64,000 nucleotides of DNA, taken from NCBI GenBank assembly GCA_963803495.1, contig CAWDMP010000002.1:4030001-4094000 (forward strand), read 5' to 3'. This DNA comes from Persicitalea sp963803495. GTDB lineage: Bacteria > Bacteroidota > Bacteroidia > Cytophagales > Spirosomataceae. Made by a program: the position numbers and the translations under genes. The notes below the pieces were generated by a model that saw nothing but the letters and a program-made list of their open reading frames with translations, was not told where the DNA came from and did no database searches. Below are positions 16,831 through 26,823 of this stretch, piece by piece. Positions within the stretch are counted from its first letter, which is position 1. Every line of letters starts with the position of its first letter.

Positions 16831-19800
16831 TTGACTCCCCAAGAACTCCTTACCCTATACGCCGCCGACAGCTACGTGAAGCTGCTAGGCAACCAAATCG
16901 ACACACCCGTAGACAATCGCGTGCAAGTCAAAGGACTCGTCGGCAGTCTCGATGCGGTACTAGCCGCCACATTGCGCCGCCAACCCGCGCCGCGCTTATC
17001 GGTGTACGTACTGAGCGACCGCGATGAAGCGGGTTATTTTCAAAATGACCTGCAAAGTCTGCTCGGCACGGAGGATGTTTTGTTCTATCCTACTTCCTAC
17101 AAACGCCCCTACCAGTACGAAGAAACCGACAACGCCAGTGTGCTGATGCGGGCCGAGATTCTGAACAAGCTCACCGTCGCCAAGGTACCACCGCTACAAA
17201 TCGTGACGTACCCCGAGGCGCTTTTCGAGAAAGTAATCAACAAGCGCTCGCTGATCGCCAATACCTTTTCGGTAAAAGTAGGCGAGAAGCTCGATCCCAC
17301 GTTCATCACGGAATTCTTGAACGACTACGGCTTCGAGATGACCGATTTTGTGTTTGAGGCCGGGCAGTTTTCGTTGCGCGGCGGTATCGTCGACGTGTAT
17401 TCCTACGCCAGCGAGTACCCCTTCCGGATCGAACTCTTTGGCGATGAAGTCGAGAGTTTGCGGTCCTTCGATCCAGAGACACAGCTTTCTGTTGAGACGG
17501 TGCGGCAGATCAACATCGTGCCCGACATCCAACAGAAACTGGAAACCGAATCGCGCGAATCCTTCCTAAGTTTCTTGCCCGAAACGGCCGCGCTTTGGTT
17601 CAAGGATGTGGAATTGACGTTGGAAATTATTGAGAAATCATTCGTGAAAGCGGAGGAAGCCTTGCAGGAAGTGACTGGCGGCGGCATCCAAATCGTCTCC
17701 AATCCCGAAACGCTTTTTGAAACGCGCCGGGGCTTTCTAAATAAAATCAAAACCTTCAAGACCGTAGAATTCGGACGGCGGTTTTATTTCAAAAATGAAG
17801 ATAAAATACTGTACAGCGCGCGTCCACAACCTTCCTTTAATAAAGACTTCAATCGGCTGATCGAGGATCTGTCCGAAAACCAGGAAGCGGGTTTTGTCAA
17901 CCTCATCGCCGCCGAGCAGCCCAAGCAACTCGACCGCCTGGAACGCGTCTTTGCCGACATCGACCCCTACACCAAGTTCCGGCCGTTGAACATTGCGCTG
18001 CGCGAAGGTTTCGTCGACGAGCACCTCAAACTGACGCTTTACACCGACCACCAGATTTTTGCGCAGCTACCACAAGTACAAGCTAAAAGTCAAGTTCAAT
18101 AAAGCGAAGGCGATTACGCTCAAAGAACTAAAAACCCTGCAACCCGGCGATTTCGTGACGCACGTCGACTACGGCATCGGGCGCTTCGCGGGCATGGAGA
18201 AACAAGAGGCTAACGGGCAGGAGCAGGAAGCCGTGCGCCTGGTGTATCGCGACAATGATTTGCTGTACGTGAGCGTGCACAACCTGCACAAAATCGCCAG
18301 GTATACGGGCAAGGAAGGTACCCCACCCCAGATGAACAAGCTGGGCTCGGGCGAGTGGGACGCCAAGAAAAGCCGTGTCAAGAAGCAATTGAAAGACATT
18401 GCCAAAGAGCTTATCGCGCTCTACGCCAAGCGCCGCGAGGCACCCGGCTTTTCGTTCAATCCCGACAACTTCATGCAGGCCGAGCTGGAATCGTCCTTTG
18501 TGTACGAAGACACGCCCGACCAGGCCAAGGCGACCAACGACGTGAAAGACGATATGGAAAAAACACACCCCATGGACCGCCTCGTGTGCGGCGACGTAGG
18601 TTTTGGCAAGACCGAAGTCGCCATTCGTGCCGCCTTCAAGGCCGTGTGCGACAGTAAGCAGGTCGCCGTGCTGGTACCCACGACCATTTTGGCGATGCAG
18701 CACTACAAAACATTTGTGGAGCGTTTGGCTGACTTTCCGGCACGGGTAGGGTACATCAACCGTTTCAAGAGTACTAAGGAAATTAAGGAGACGCTGAAAG
18801 AAGCCGAAGAGGGCAAAATCGACATCCTGATCGGTACCCACCGCATCTTGAATAAAGACGTAAAATTCAAAGACCTGGGCCTATTGATCGTGGATGAGGA
18901 GCAGAAATTTGGGGTAAAGGCCAAGGATCGCCTGAAAGAAATGCGGGTCAATGTCGATGTACTTACGCTCACGGCGACGCCCATTCCGCGAACGCTGCAC
19001 TTCTCGCTGATGGGCGCGCGCGACCTGTCGGTCATCGCCACGCCGCCGCCCAACCGGCAGCCCGTCACGACGGAAGTACATTCGTTCAGCGAGGAATTTA
19101 TTCGCGACGCCATCGCCTTCGAGCTCAACCGGGGCGGACAGGTATTCCTCGTCCACAACCGCGTGGCCGACATCGAGTCGATCGGCAATATTATTCTGCG
19201 GCTGGTACCCGAAGCCCGCATCGGTGTGGCGCACGGGCAGATGGACGGCAGCCGCCTGGAACGCGTGATGATGCGCTTCATCGAGGGTGAATACGATGTA
19301 CTGGTTTCGACCAACATCATCGAATCCGGCATCGACATTCCCAACGCCAACACTATTATCATCAACTCCGCGCACATGTTCGGACTATCCGACCTGCACC
19401 AAATGCGGGGTAGGGTAGGGCGCTCCAATCGCAAGGCGTTCTGCTATCTCCTGACGCCCTCTATTTCGACGTTGACCAGTGAATCACGGAAGCGTTTGCA
19501 GACGCTGGAAGAGTTTTCGGAACTCGGCGACGGCTTTAAAGTCGCCATGCGCGACCTCGATATCCGGGGCGCGGGCAACCTGCTGGGAGCGGAGCAAAGC
19601 GGCTTTGTGAACGACTTGGGCTACGACCTTTACCACAAAATGCTCGACGAAGCCGTGACGGAATTGAAAGAGAACGAATTCAAGGACCTGTTTTCCAATA
19701 CCTTGGGCGTCCCGCAAGACATTCTGCCCGATTGCCAGATCGAAACCGACCTCGCCACGCTCATTCCTGAACCCTACGTAAAGAATATTTCGGAGCGGTT

Positions 19801-20173
19801 GTCGTTGTATACCCGGCTCGACAACCTCAAAGCGGAAGAAGAGCTGATCAGTTTCGAAGCCGAACTGAACGACCGCTTCGGATCATTGCCTGACGAAGTT
19901 CAGAATCTGCTGAAGGCAGTTCGTCTGCGCTTGACGGCCGAAAAGCTGCATTTTGAGAAACTGACTTTGAAAAACAATACCATGAAAGGGTACTTCGTTT
20001 CCTCACAGAACGATAAATTCTTTCAGTCGCCGAAGTTTGGCAAAGTAATTGAGTACATACAGAAGTACCCCAAGCGGACCGCCTTAAAGGACGTAAAGGG
20101 CAAGCTTTCGATCTCGTGGCAGGAAGTGAAAACGCTCGAAGAAGGCCTCAAGATTCTGGAAGAAGTGAGTTAA
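16831..20173 (+). CDS. mfd: Transcription-repair coupling factor Mfd, one frameshift
   Basis: About 1110 aa when joined. The N-half (16831-18102) is the UvrB-like/UvrA-binding region. The C-half begins in another frame with HKYKLKVKFNKAKAITLKEL and continues with the CarD-like RNA-polymerase-interacting domain (LQPGDFVTHVDYGIGRFAGM), SF2 helicase motifs (CGDVGFGKTEVAIRAA, LLIVDEEQKFGV, LTLTATPIPRTL), and the C-terminal TRCF domain. One extra base near 18062 breaks an otherwise perfect family match, so I treat it as one gene. Translation starts at TTG. Mfd removes stalled RNA polymerase at lesions and recruits UvrA. Confidence 0.93.
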
Positions 20174-20185
20174 CGAAGTCCTGCT

Positions 20186-20193
20186 TACCTTTG
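20186..20193 (+). promoter_or_regulatory. Bacteroidota -7 box (TACCTTTG) upstream of gldJ
   Basis: CTTACCTTTGCATCCCC fits the TAnnTTTG consensus and is 49 bp ahead of the gldJ ATG. No clear -33 box is visible. Confidence 0.55.
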
Positions 20194-20241
20194 CATCCCC
20201 AAAAACAATTTAAAGCACCTGAATTGAATAATCAAAAAGCA

Positions 20242-21513
20242 ATGAACTGCATGAGAAACATTGGTTTTCGTTCGCTGACGCTGGTACTCATGGTACTGGT
20301 CGTGGCGAGTTCGTGTAAAAAGAAGAACCCGACCAGCCTGAAGCCCGGTAAAGAAAGTTCCAAGACTGGCCTGGCTTACAACGGTGAGGACGGATTTGAA
20401 GTAAAAGAGTACAAAGCACTACCCGCCGGTCCTGACCTGGTATTCATCGAAGGCGGACGCTTTACGATGGGCTCGCTGGAAGAGGACGTCATGGGTACCC
20501 GCGACAACCTGGAGCGTACCGTCAGCGTTCAGTCCTTTTATATGGACGAAACCGAAGTGGCCAATGTCCATTACCTTGAATACCTCAATGCTGTACAGCG
20601 CGATTCGTCCGAGGAGTTTCATCGTCGTGCCCTACCGGATACCACGGTGTGGTACAATGAGCTTTCGTTCAACGACTCCTACGTAACCATGTACCTGCGT
20701 CACCCCGGCTTTCGGTTGTATCCGGTAGTGGGCGTGAGTTGGGGACAAGCCAATGATTATTGCATCTGGCGTACAGAAGCGGTCAGCCAGTCGATGTCGG
20801 CCCAGGGTATGGCAAGCGGCAACAAAAAGAGAATTTCGCTTCCGTTTGGCAGGAAGAAAAAAGAAGAAGGACAAGCTGAAGTGGCCATGGTGGCCGCGCC
20901 CGCCCAGATGACGATCGCGAGCGGCTACGTGCTGCCGCCTTACCGCCTGCCAACCGAAGCGGAGTGGGAATATGCCGCCAAGGCTATGATCGGTACGCAA
21001 TATGCCGACGAAAACCAGTCGAATTCCCGCATTTATCCGTGGGATGGTTCTACGCTGCGTAATCCGCGCGGCAAATTGAAAGGCACGATGCTGGCCAACT
21101 TCAAGCGCGGCAAAGGCGATTACGCCGGTATTGCGGGCCGAGCCAACGACGGTGCCATCATGACCCAGGAACTACGGGGCTATCCGGCCAATGATTTCGG
21201 ACTTTACGATATGGCGGGCAACGTCAACGAGTGGGTACAAGACGTGTACCGTCCGCTTTCTTACCGGGATTTCAGTGATGTGAACCCTTATCGCCGCAGT
21301 GGCTACCAGGATGAAGCAAAAAACTATGATACTAAAAATGGCAATTCCCTTATCAGTGACGAGGTCCGTGTGTACAAAGGTGGCTCGTGGGCCGATGTAG
21401 CCTATTGGCTTTCGCCCGGTACCCGTCGCTACATGGAGCAGGATTCTTCTACCGCGATGGTAGGTTTCCGTTGCGCGATGATTGCCACGGGCAGCACGGG
21501 CAAGCCAAGATGA
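20242..21513 (+). CDS. gldJ: Gliding-motility / T9SS lipoprotein GldJ (SUMF1-like fold)
   Basis: About 423 aa from ATG 20242 (MNCMRN); ATG 20251 is an alternative. A hydrophobic signal ends in the lipobox LVVASSC. The rest is a formylglycine-generating-enzyme-like (SUMF1) domain: FIEGGRFTMGS, SFYMDETEVANVHYLEYL, YPVVGVSWGQANDYC, YRLPTEAEWEYAA, DMAGNVNEWVQDVYRPLS and YKGGSWADVAYW. The segment ALPDTTVWYNELSFNDSYV before the SUMF1 signature is characteristic of GldJ rather than GldK. GldJ is an outer-membrane lipoprotein needed for gliding and T9SS stability in Flavobacterium. It stands alone here, behind mfd, far from other gld genes. Confidence 0.88.
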   Translation: MNCMRNIGFRSLTLVLMVLVVASSCKKKNPTSLKPGKESSKTGLAYNGEDGFEVKEYKALPAGPDLVFIEGGRFTMGSLEEDVMGTRDNLERTVSVQSFYMDETEVANVHYLEYLNAVQRDSSEEFHRRALPDTTVWYNELSFNDSYVTMYLRHPGFRLYPVVGVSWGQANDYCIWRTEAVSQSMSAQGMASGNKKRISLPFGRKKKEEGQAEVAMVAAPAQMTIASGYVLPPYRLPTEAEWEYAAKAMIGTQYADENQSNSRIYPWDGSTLRNPRGKLKGTMLANFKRGKGDYAGIAGRANDGAIMTQELRGYPANDFGLYDMAGNVNEWVQDVYRPLSYRDFSDVNPYRRSGYQDEAKNYDTKNGNSLISDEVRVYKGGSWADVAYWLSPGTRRYMEQDSSTAMVGFRCAMIATGSTGKPR

Positions 21514-21536
21514 TCTGCTGAATGGCATTCTTTCGT

Positions 21537-21575
21537 AATAGCCGCGGTTCAACTTATTGTTGGGCCGCGGCTATT
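21537..21575. terminator. Bidirectional hairpin between gldJ and comF
   Basis: AATAGCCGCGG (21537-21547) and CCGCGGCTATT (21565-21575) form an 11-bp perfect stem, extended inside by CAAC/GTTG. It lies between convergent genes and overlaps the last codons of comF. T-runs are weak, so its efficiency is uncertain. Confidence 0.6.
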
Positions 21576-22258
21576 GTCATAATATGGATATGCCGACAAC
21601 CAGCTGCTGTCATGGCTTCCATGCAAGCTTCTAGGGTAGCACCGGTTGTGAGTACATCGTCGACCAGAATAATTTTTTGATTTTGTAAATCGACTTGATT
21701 ACTGACCGCGAAAATACCCGACACGTTTTCCCGTCGTTCGGTTTTGGTTTTGCCCGTTTGGGACTTGGTGTACTTCACGCGCTGCAAGGCAGTACCTGAC
21801 CAGGGTACTCCGGTCGCGGCTGAGAGTCCTTCCGCAAAAGCGTCGCTCTGATTGTACCCTCGCTCGCGCTTCCTTTTTTTGTGTAAAGGAACGCTCACGA
21901 TCAAATCCGCTTCCGGCCAAGCCTTCTTTTCGATCATGTCTTGCGCCATCATTTGGCCCAATAGCACCCCGATCTCGGGCCTTGCCTTGTACTTCAGGCC
22001 GTGGAGCAGATTCTGTACCTTTCCTTTCTTGGTAAAGGCTAGGTAGGCATCGACGCCCACTAATTCCCTATGCGCCGCAAACTTCAAGGGCAAGGAGGCA
22101 AGCATCGCGTTGTCGGTCGCTGTACGCGGCAAGGTGATGCGGCAGTCCGTGCATATGACCACTTCCTGACTAAGCAGCGCTTGCTCGCAAGCTTCGCACG
22201 TTCGCGGGAAGAGCAAATCCAGGAAATCGCGCCAATAGGTGGCTAGAGATGGCTGCAT
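21554..22258 (-). CDS. comF: ComF family phosphoribosyltransferase-like protein
   Basis: About 234 aa from MQPSLATYWRDFLDLLFPRTC; the longer frame to 22351 lacks conserved sequence before that Met. An N-terminal zinc finger (CEACEQALL...ICTDC) is followed by a phosphoribosyltransferase-like domain with the PRPP loop IILVDDVLTTGATLEAC near the C-terminus. KRKRERGYNQSDAFAEGL is a further ComF landmark. ComF proteins take part in DNA uptake during natural transformation, although many Bacteroidota keep the gene without known competence. It converges on gldJ. Confidence 0.92.
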   Translation of the reverse strand: MQPSLATYWRDFLDLLFPRTCEACEQALLSQEVVICTDCRITLPRTATDNAMLASLPLKFAAHRELVGVDAYLAFTKKGKVQNLLHGLKYKARPEIGVLLGQMMAQDMIEKKAWPEADLIVSVPLHKKRKRERGYNQSDAFAEGLSAATGVPWSGTALQRVKYTKSQTGKTKTERRENVSGIFAVSNQVDLQNQKIILVDDVLTTGATLEACMEAMTAAGCRHIHIMTIAAAQQ

Positions 22259-22340
22259 CAAAAACTCTTTTCTTTGGGTGTCTGTTAGTACCGGCACTTG
22301 ACCGAAGTCAAAGTACATTAAATTGCTACATATATACCAG

Positions 22341-22694
22341 ATGAGTACCATAGATACACCGCTGGCCGTTCAGTGGGACGATTTACTGAAAAAATTGAAG
22401 ACCGTCATTGGCAAAAAGCCCGCTGACCTCAATAGCGTCTTATTCTTGATAGGCGTACAAGAGCTTGGTAGAGGTCCCATGACTTTCACCAAAGAGCAGA
22501 AGCAAGACCTGATGCATATCGGCATTTGCCAGGTACTCAGCCTATCCGGCTACTACCGCCTCGAAGGCCGCGATCAGGACGATTGGCCGCATTTCGAACT
22601 GCTACAACCGCTTCCGCACGGTGATCTGTTGTCGCAGGAGTCGTTGCTGAAGATGCACGTGCTGGAGTATTTCAAGGGAAGTGGGATGGTTTGA
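22341..22694 (+). CDS. Conserved hypothetical small protein
   Basis: 117 aa from MSTIDTPLAVQWDDLLKKL. I do not recognise a named domain. It is soluble, mildly acidic, and has a plausible two-helix start followed by LFLIGVQELGRGPMTFTKEQKQDLMHIGICQVLSLSGYY. It is divergent from comF and closed by its own terminator, so it seems a genuine single gene. I assign no function. Confidence 0.7.
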   Translation: MSTIDTPLAVQWDDLLKKLKTVIGKKPADLNSVLFLIGVQELGRGPMTFTKEQKQDLMHIGICQVLSLSGYYRLEGRDQDDWPHFELLQPLPHGDLLSQESLLKMHVLEYFKGSGMV

Positions 22695-22716
22695 AGATAT
22701 TTCTGTTCTTTGAGAA

Positions 22717-22749
22717 AGTGCCTTTACTCTCCGGTAGAGGCATTTTTTG
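22717..22749 (+). terminator. Rho-independent terminator
   Basis: GTGCCTTTAC pairs with GTAGAGGCAT around TCTCCG, followed by TTTTTTG. It ends the small hypothetical gene. Confidence 0.8.
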
Positions 22750-22838
22750 TTATATGCAAAGTTTTTACGGCAACTTGTTACAACTATTTAGTTGTACAGT
22801 GGCTCTACAAGTAAAACTTCATTCCTAACTACCTTATT

Positions 22839-23432
22839 ATGGAACGGCTGCTACTAATCCTTAGTAGGCTTACGAAACTACCCGAACAGGATTTGACGCC
22901 CGTTCTGAGCCTATTTGATACAATCGACGTTCCGGCGCACAGACTATTACTGACTCCAGGTACGGTTTGCCCGGCGGTGTGGGTCGTCGGCTCCGGCTCG
23001 ATTCGTGCCTACTACCAGCTCGAAGAACGAAAGCGCTGCAAAACGAAAGATGAAACGATTATCCGCGAGGTGACGAACTGGATTGTCCCACCGGGCGGGG
23101 TATTTACGGATATGCACAGTCTCTCGCAGCAGATGCCTTCCGCCTACTACGTCGAGACGCTGGAAGCTTCTCAGTTGTTTACCTTATCCTACCGGAACTA
23201 CCAAACGCTGCAAAGTGCCTACCATGAAGTAGGATGGAAGATATTCGAACACGTCTTCGTCATGGCCGAACAGCGCGTGATGATGAATAACTTGCGCTAT
23301 CCCGAGGATCGCTTGAAAATAATGGAATCTATGTTTCCCGGCCTGATGCGTTTTCTTCCTGTCCATATCCAGGCATCCTACCTCAATATGGAGGCGAACG
23401 CATTGAGCAAGCTGCGTAGCCGGAGTAGGTAG
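22839..23432 (+). CDS. Crp/Fnr-family transcriptional regulator
   Basis: 197 aa. Residues about 20-115 form a cyclic-nucleotide-binding-type beta-barrel (LLLTPGTVCPAVWVVGSGSIRAYY, PPGGVFTDMHSL). The C-terminal half carries a short helix-turn-helix region ending HIQASYLNMEANALSKLRSRSR, typical of the small Bacteroidota Crp-like group. There is no obvious [4Fe-4S] cysteine set and the ligand is unknown. Immediately downstream are two 16-bp direct repeats and a 14-bp palindrome (23436-23477), which could be a binding site. Confidence 0.8.
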   Translation: MERLLLILSRLTKLPEQDLTPVLSLFDTIDVPAHRLLLTPGTVCPAVWVVGSGSIRAYYQLEERKRCKTKDETIIREVTNWIVPPGGVFTDMHSLSQQMPSAYYVETLEASQLFTLSYRNYQTLQSAYHEVGWKIFEHVFVMAEQRVMMNNLRYPEDRLKIMESMFPGLMRFLPVHIQASYLNMEANALSKLRSRSR

Positions 23433-23435
23433 CGT

Positions 23436-23477
23436 GATTTTCATGCTCGAGACAGATCATTTTCATGCTCGAGCATG
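23436..23477. promoter_or_regulatory. Paired ATTTTCATGCTCGAG direct repeats with a 14-bp palindrome
   Basis: ATTTTCATGCTCGAG occurs at 23437-23451 and 23459-23473, exactly 22 bp apart (two helical turns on one face). The second copy continues into the perfect palindrome CATGCTCGAGCATG (23464-23477). It sits just after the Crp-like gene and about 115 bp before a small lipoprotein gene. Confidence 0.6.
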
Positions 23478-23591
23478 ATTGAGACAAATTTTGATGCCCT
23501 AATTTTGTCGGTATAGGATTTCTAATTTACACAACGGTTAAAATTATTTGAAAAGCGTCTAGTCAAAACGATAATCAAGCAAAATTAAAAT

Positions 23592-23999
23592 ATGAAAAAA
23601 CTCAGCTATGCTTGCCTTCCAATATCAATATTCTTAATGAGCTTAGGAAGCTGTAATAATGAAACTAAAATAGCAGGAGGATTCACAAAGAATGCTGCAT
23701 CCTGTAAGGCAGATGGCAAATTTATTGAGAAGGTGAATCAGCAAAAAGGTGAAACTGGGTATTTTAATCAAGCTGGAGTTAGAACATACACTATATCTGT
23801 ACGTCCTAATGGGACATATGATACTATTATCTATGGTATACTTTGCGAAATGCCTGATGAGTTAAAAAAGCCTGGACAAATTGTAATAATTAACGGAGAA
23901 TATCATGAAAATTTAGATTTTAAGCCTACTTATTACTATCCCGGTCAAGTATTCTATAATCTGGATTTAACCGAGTACAAAGTTTTGAACGAGAATTGA
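23592..23999 (+). CDS. Small secreted lipoprotein, unknown
   Basis: 135 aa. MKKLSYACLPISIFLMSLGSC is a lipoprotein signal with the lipobox SLGSC. The mature part (NETKIAGG...) has no domain that I recognise. The DNA is much more AT-rich than mfd or gldJ, marking the left part of an accessory stretch up to the rRNA operon. Two short neighbours of similar type (one broken by an IS) follow. Confidence 0.65.
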   Translation: MKKLSYACLPISIFLMSLGSCNNETKIAGGFTKNAASCKADGKFIEKVNQQKGETGYFNQAGVRTYTISVRPNGTYDTIIYGILCEMPDELKKPGQIVIINGEYHENLDFKPTYYYPGQVFYNLDLTEYKVLNEN

Positions 24000-24100
24000 C
24001 ACTTATCTAAATTATTCCTGACCTAAATCAATTTCTTATGAAGACCATCTACTTACTCTTCTCCTTACTACTTGGAGCGCACATTGCTCTATGCCAGAAA

Positions 24101-25338
24101 CAGGGCTTTCTTATAAAACCATTTGCTGAGTCATAAACTGGATCAAGATATTGAAATTATCGGCAAACTCATCGATTTGAGCGGCCATATTCTTAGGCTT
24201 GATTCGTTTCAACAGGTTGACTGTCAGCGTTCGCAAGCTGCTTATCAGCCTACTGACCGCTTGGGTTTTGGTTCTTAAACTGTCCTCCGCCAGCGTCACG
24301 TCCCTGTAGTGGTGGGTCACCTCGACGAGCCAGTGCCGACGGATTGCGTCGAAAAGTTCATCGGCTTCTGCCTGACTGTCGGGGCGTGCGTTGCTGACGT
24401 AGTAACACGTTTCTTGGCTGATGTGGCTGCCGTTCAGGCTTTTGCGGACGCGGCTTACCTCGATGCAAACGCCCATCCCGGCCTTACGCCACCGAGCTGC
24501 CAGCGCGTCAGTATCCAGGTTGTAACAGGCGTAGGTGCGCTGGTCAAGGCGTCCGTGACCGCGTTGCTGCTCGTCGGTTCGCTCGTAGGATGCCTTCCTG
24601 GTCAGGCTGTTGCATATGCAGTACCTGTACAGGTGGGCTTGGTTTGACTTGAGGCTGATCAGGTACACTCCTTCGGCTTCGTGGATGGCCTTAGTCGCCT
24701 TCGGCGTCAGATGCAGGGCGTCCAGAGTGATCTTTTGGCTACACAAGCCCCTGTCTGTCAGCAGTTGCAGAACGGCTGGCCGCTCGCTTTCCTTATCGCC
24801 ATTGTAGTAGGCCTGGCCCACAATCTGCCCCGAATCGTGGGCCAGAGCCGAGACGCACGCCTCGCCCCGTTTGTGGCCCGTCAAAATGCTGCCCCGCAGT
24901 TCCTTGCCGTCGAAAGTGAACCAGCGCTTGGCCTCCTCGCTCAGAACCAACCCGAACCAATCGAAGAGCAGCCGCGCGAATGTCGCGCCATCGACCTGGG
25001 CAAGCAGCAGCGGCAGTTGGGCGCGGGAAATCGCCTTTTCGGGCCTGAACTGAACCGCCTCACAGAGTGCCTCAAAATGGTTGACCATGTGCCGATGCAG
25101 ACCGGAGAGCTTGCCATCTCTGCCGCTGAACATAGCCAGGGTTGAGCCTGTGATAACGAATGCCATATCGTGTTTTAATCCCCGGTTGTCACGCCCATCC
25201 AGGCAGGGTGTTTGCCGAAGTAGTTCGAAAAAAGTCGTAGTTTTAGCCGGGCTTGGCGAAGTAGTCATGTTTTTGTAGTCTAGTTAACCACAAAGATAGG
25301 CTAACTAAGCCTTGCCCATTTTTTATAAGAAAGCCCTG
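24101..25338 (-). mobile_element. ISAs1-family insertion sequence, 1238 bp
   Basis: Both ends carry the perfect 18-bp terminal inverted repeat CAGGGCTTTCTTATAAAA (24101-24118 and the complement at 25321-25338). It is flanked by the 10-bp target-site duplication ATGCCAGAAA (24091-24100 and 25339-25348). The length, duplication size and transposase fit the ISAs1 family. The intact repeats and duplication indicate a recent insertion. It disrupts the metalloprotease gene. Confidence 0.95.
24111..25268 (-). CDS. ISAs1-family DDE transposase
   Basis: 385 aa. Probable catalytic acids are the Asp in WFTFDGKELRGS, the Asp in KITLDALHL and the Glu of HWLVEVTHHYRDVTLAEDS (H-repeat type signature with following ED). 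The N-terminus FFELLRQTPCLDGRDNRGLKHDMAFV matches the DUF4338/ISAs1 N-terminal helical region. The frame is intact and occupies nearly the whole element, so the IS may be active. It is more GC-rich than the protease gene it interrupts. Confidence 0.93.
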   Translation of the reverse strand: MTTSPSPAKTTTFFELLRQTPCLDGRDNRGLKHDMAFVITGSTLAMFSGRDGKLSGLHRHMVNHFEALCEAVQFRPEKAISRAQLPLLLAQVDGATFARLLFDWFGLVLSEEAKRWFTFDGKELRGSILTGHKRGEACVSALAHDSGQIVGQAYYNGDKESERPAVLQLLTDRGLCSQKITLDALHLTPKATKAIHEAEGVYLISLKSNQAHLYRYCICNSLTRKASYERTDEQQRGHGRLDQRTYACYNLDTDALAARWRKAGMGVCIEVSRVRKSLNGSHISQETCYYVSNARPDSQAEADELFDAIRRHWLVEVTHHYRDVTLAEDSLRTKTQAVSRLISSLRTLTVNLLKRIKPKNMAAQIDEFADNFNILIQFMTQQMVL

Positions 25339-26823
25339 ATGCCAGAAAAAAGTAGTCAAGTATGATAACTGGCCAACAACTGTCAATTCAAATGCTGAGG
25401 GACTGGTCATAGAGCAAAAATCAGGAAACCAAACGAATTTTGTTCCCATTGGTACTACGTGGAATCATCGAATCATCACTTATTTTTTTCAGAATGGAAC
25501 CAACGATATGGCGGGTAATACTGAGAGGGATGCGGTTCGCGCTGGGTTTACTCTTTGGGAAGATCCCATAAGCAATCTAAGGTTTTTGGAAGTTTGTAAT
25601 GCCGCGAATGCTGATATAGTGATAAGATGGGAGACATTTGCTCATGGAGACCCAAACCCTAATGGTGACTTTCCTCCTCCGGGTGATTTTGATGGTGTCA
25701 ATGGCACATTAGCACACACGTTGGGAGGGCCGCCACCGAACGCTTTCGGTGCATTGGCAGGCGACATACATTTTGACGATTCAGAGACTTGGGTAAATGC
25801 TATTAGGGGCAATGACAATCAACCCATAGACTTAGTTACAGTTGCCGCCCACGAGATTGGTCACGCTATAGGGTTAGACCATACAACAGTTGGTGGGTCG
25901 CTTATGCTCATAAACTATACTCAGTCTCATCGCTTTTTGGGTTCCGATGATATTGCCGGAATACGTAGCTTATATGGTAATCCACCCAATAGTTTTATAA
26001 ATGGAGCAGATATAGTTTGCACAACTTCAAATTACTCTGTTGTAGATGTTCCTTCTGTAGCAACTGTTACCTGGACTAGTAGCAATACTTCGATATTGAC
26101 CATAGGCTCCACCTCGGGAACTGCTACTGCGGTGGGAAATGGGCTAGTCACTATTACTGCTACGGTTTCGACAGGATGTGGATCCGTAGCTTTGACTAGG
26201 AACATTTGGGTCGGACTACCTAATCCGCCATCAGTTATTAGCTTTGAAGCCGATCCGTGTGGTAGCTATGTAGGTGCAGGAACTGAAAATGTGGTTAGTC
26301 CCGTCAAATACACATGGAATCTAGATTTCACAGATTATGAGACGACATCTACCAATCTTTATTTAGAAAATGGAGCCCCCCCCGTATCGTCTTTCCAACT
26401 CAATGCGGGTCAGCATTTCTTAAAAGTGAAGGTGGAGAACGCCTGTGGCACCTCTAACTTCGGTCCCTCGAAAATATTCAATACCTCAAATTGCGGCGGG
26501 TCAATGATGCTGAGTGTTTCTCCTAACCCAGCAAAAGATAACATAAATATCAGCTTGGCAGAGAAGGCAGACGAGACTACGAAGGTAGATATGTTAGAGA
26601 TAGTGATTGTCGATAGAACGGGCAACGTAATCTACCAAAACAAGTACAAGGCAGGGGTAAAGAACATCTCAGTCAATGTAACGACCTTCAAACCGGACGT
26701 GTACACTGTTATAGTGTTCGACGGAAAACAGAAAACCTCTGCCAAGTTTGTAAAAAACTGACCACAGGGCAATTTTCTATAACGTACAAAAGACGACATC
26801 GTCGCCAGAAAAGAAGCTTTGCA

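Larger units (their letters stand above)
24038..26761 (+). pseudogene. Secreted matrixin-like zinc metalloprotease with T9SS tail, split by an IS
   Basis: The 5' piece (24038-24100) encodes a signal peptide (MKTIYLLFSLLLGAHIALC...). The remainder runs from 25349 to 26761. Removing 24101-25348 (the IS plus one 10-bp target copy) restores a single frame of about 491 aa without any other change. Domains: a metallopeptidase with the zinc motif HEIGHAIGLDHT, Ig-like segments (WTSSNTSILTIGSTSGTATAVG is BIG2-like), and a C-terminal T9SS sorting domain (SVSPNPAKDNINISL ... VYTVIVFDGKQKTSAKFVKN). The intact protein would have been exported by T9SS and degraded external protein. The 3' part has no signal peptide, so the product is lost. 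Confidence 0.9.
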
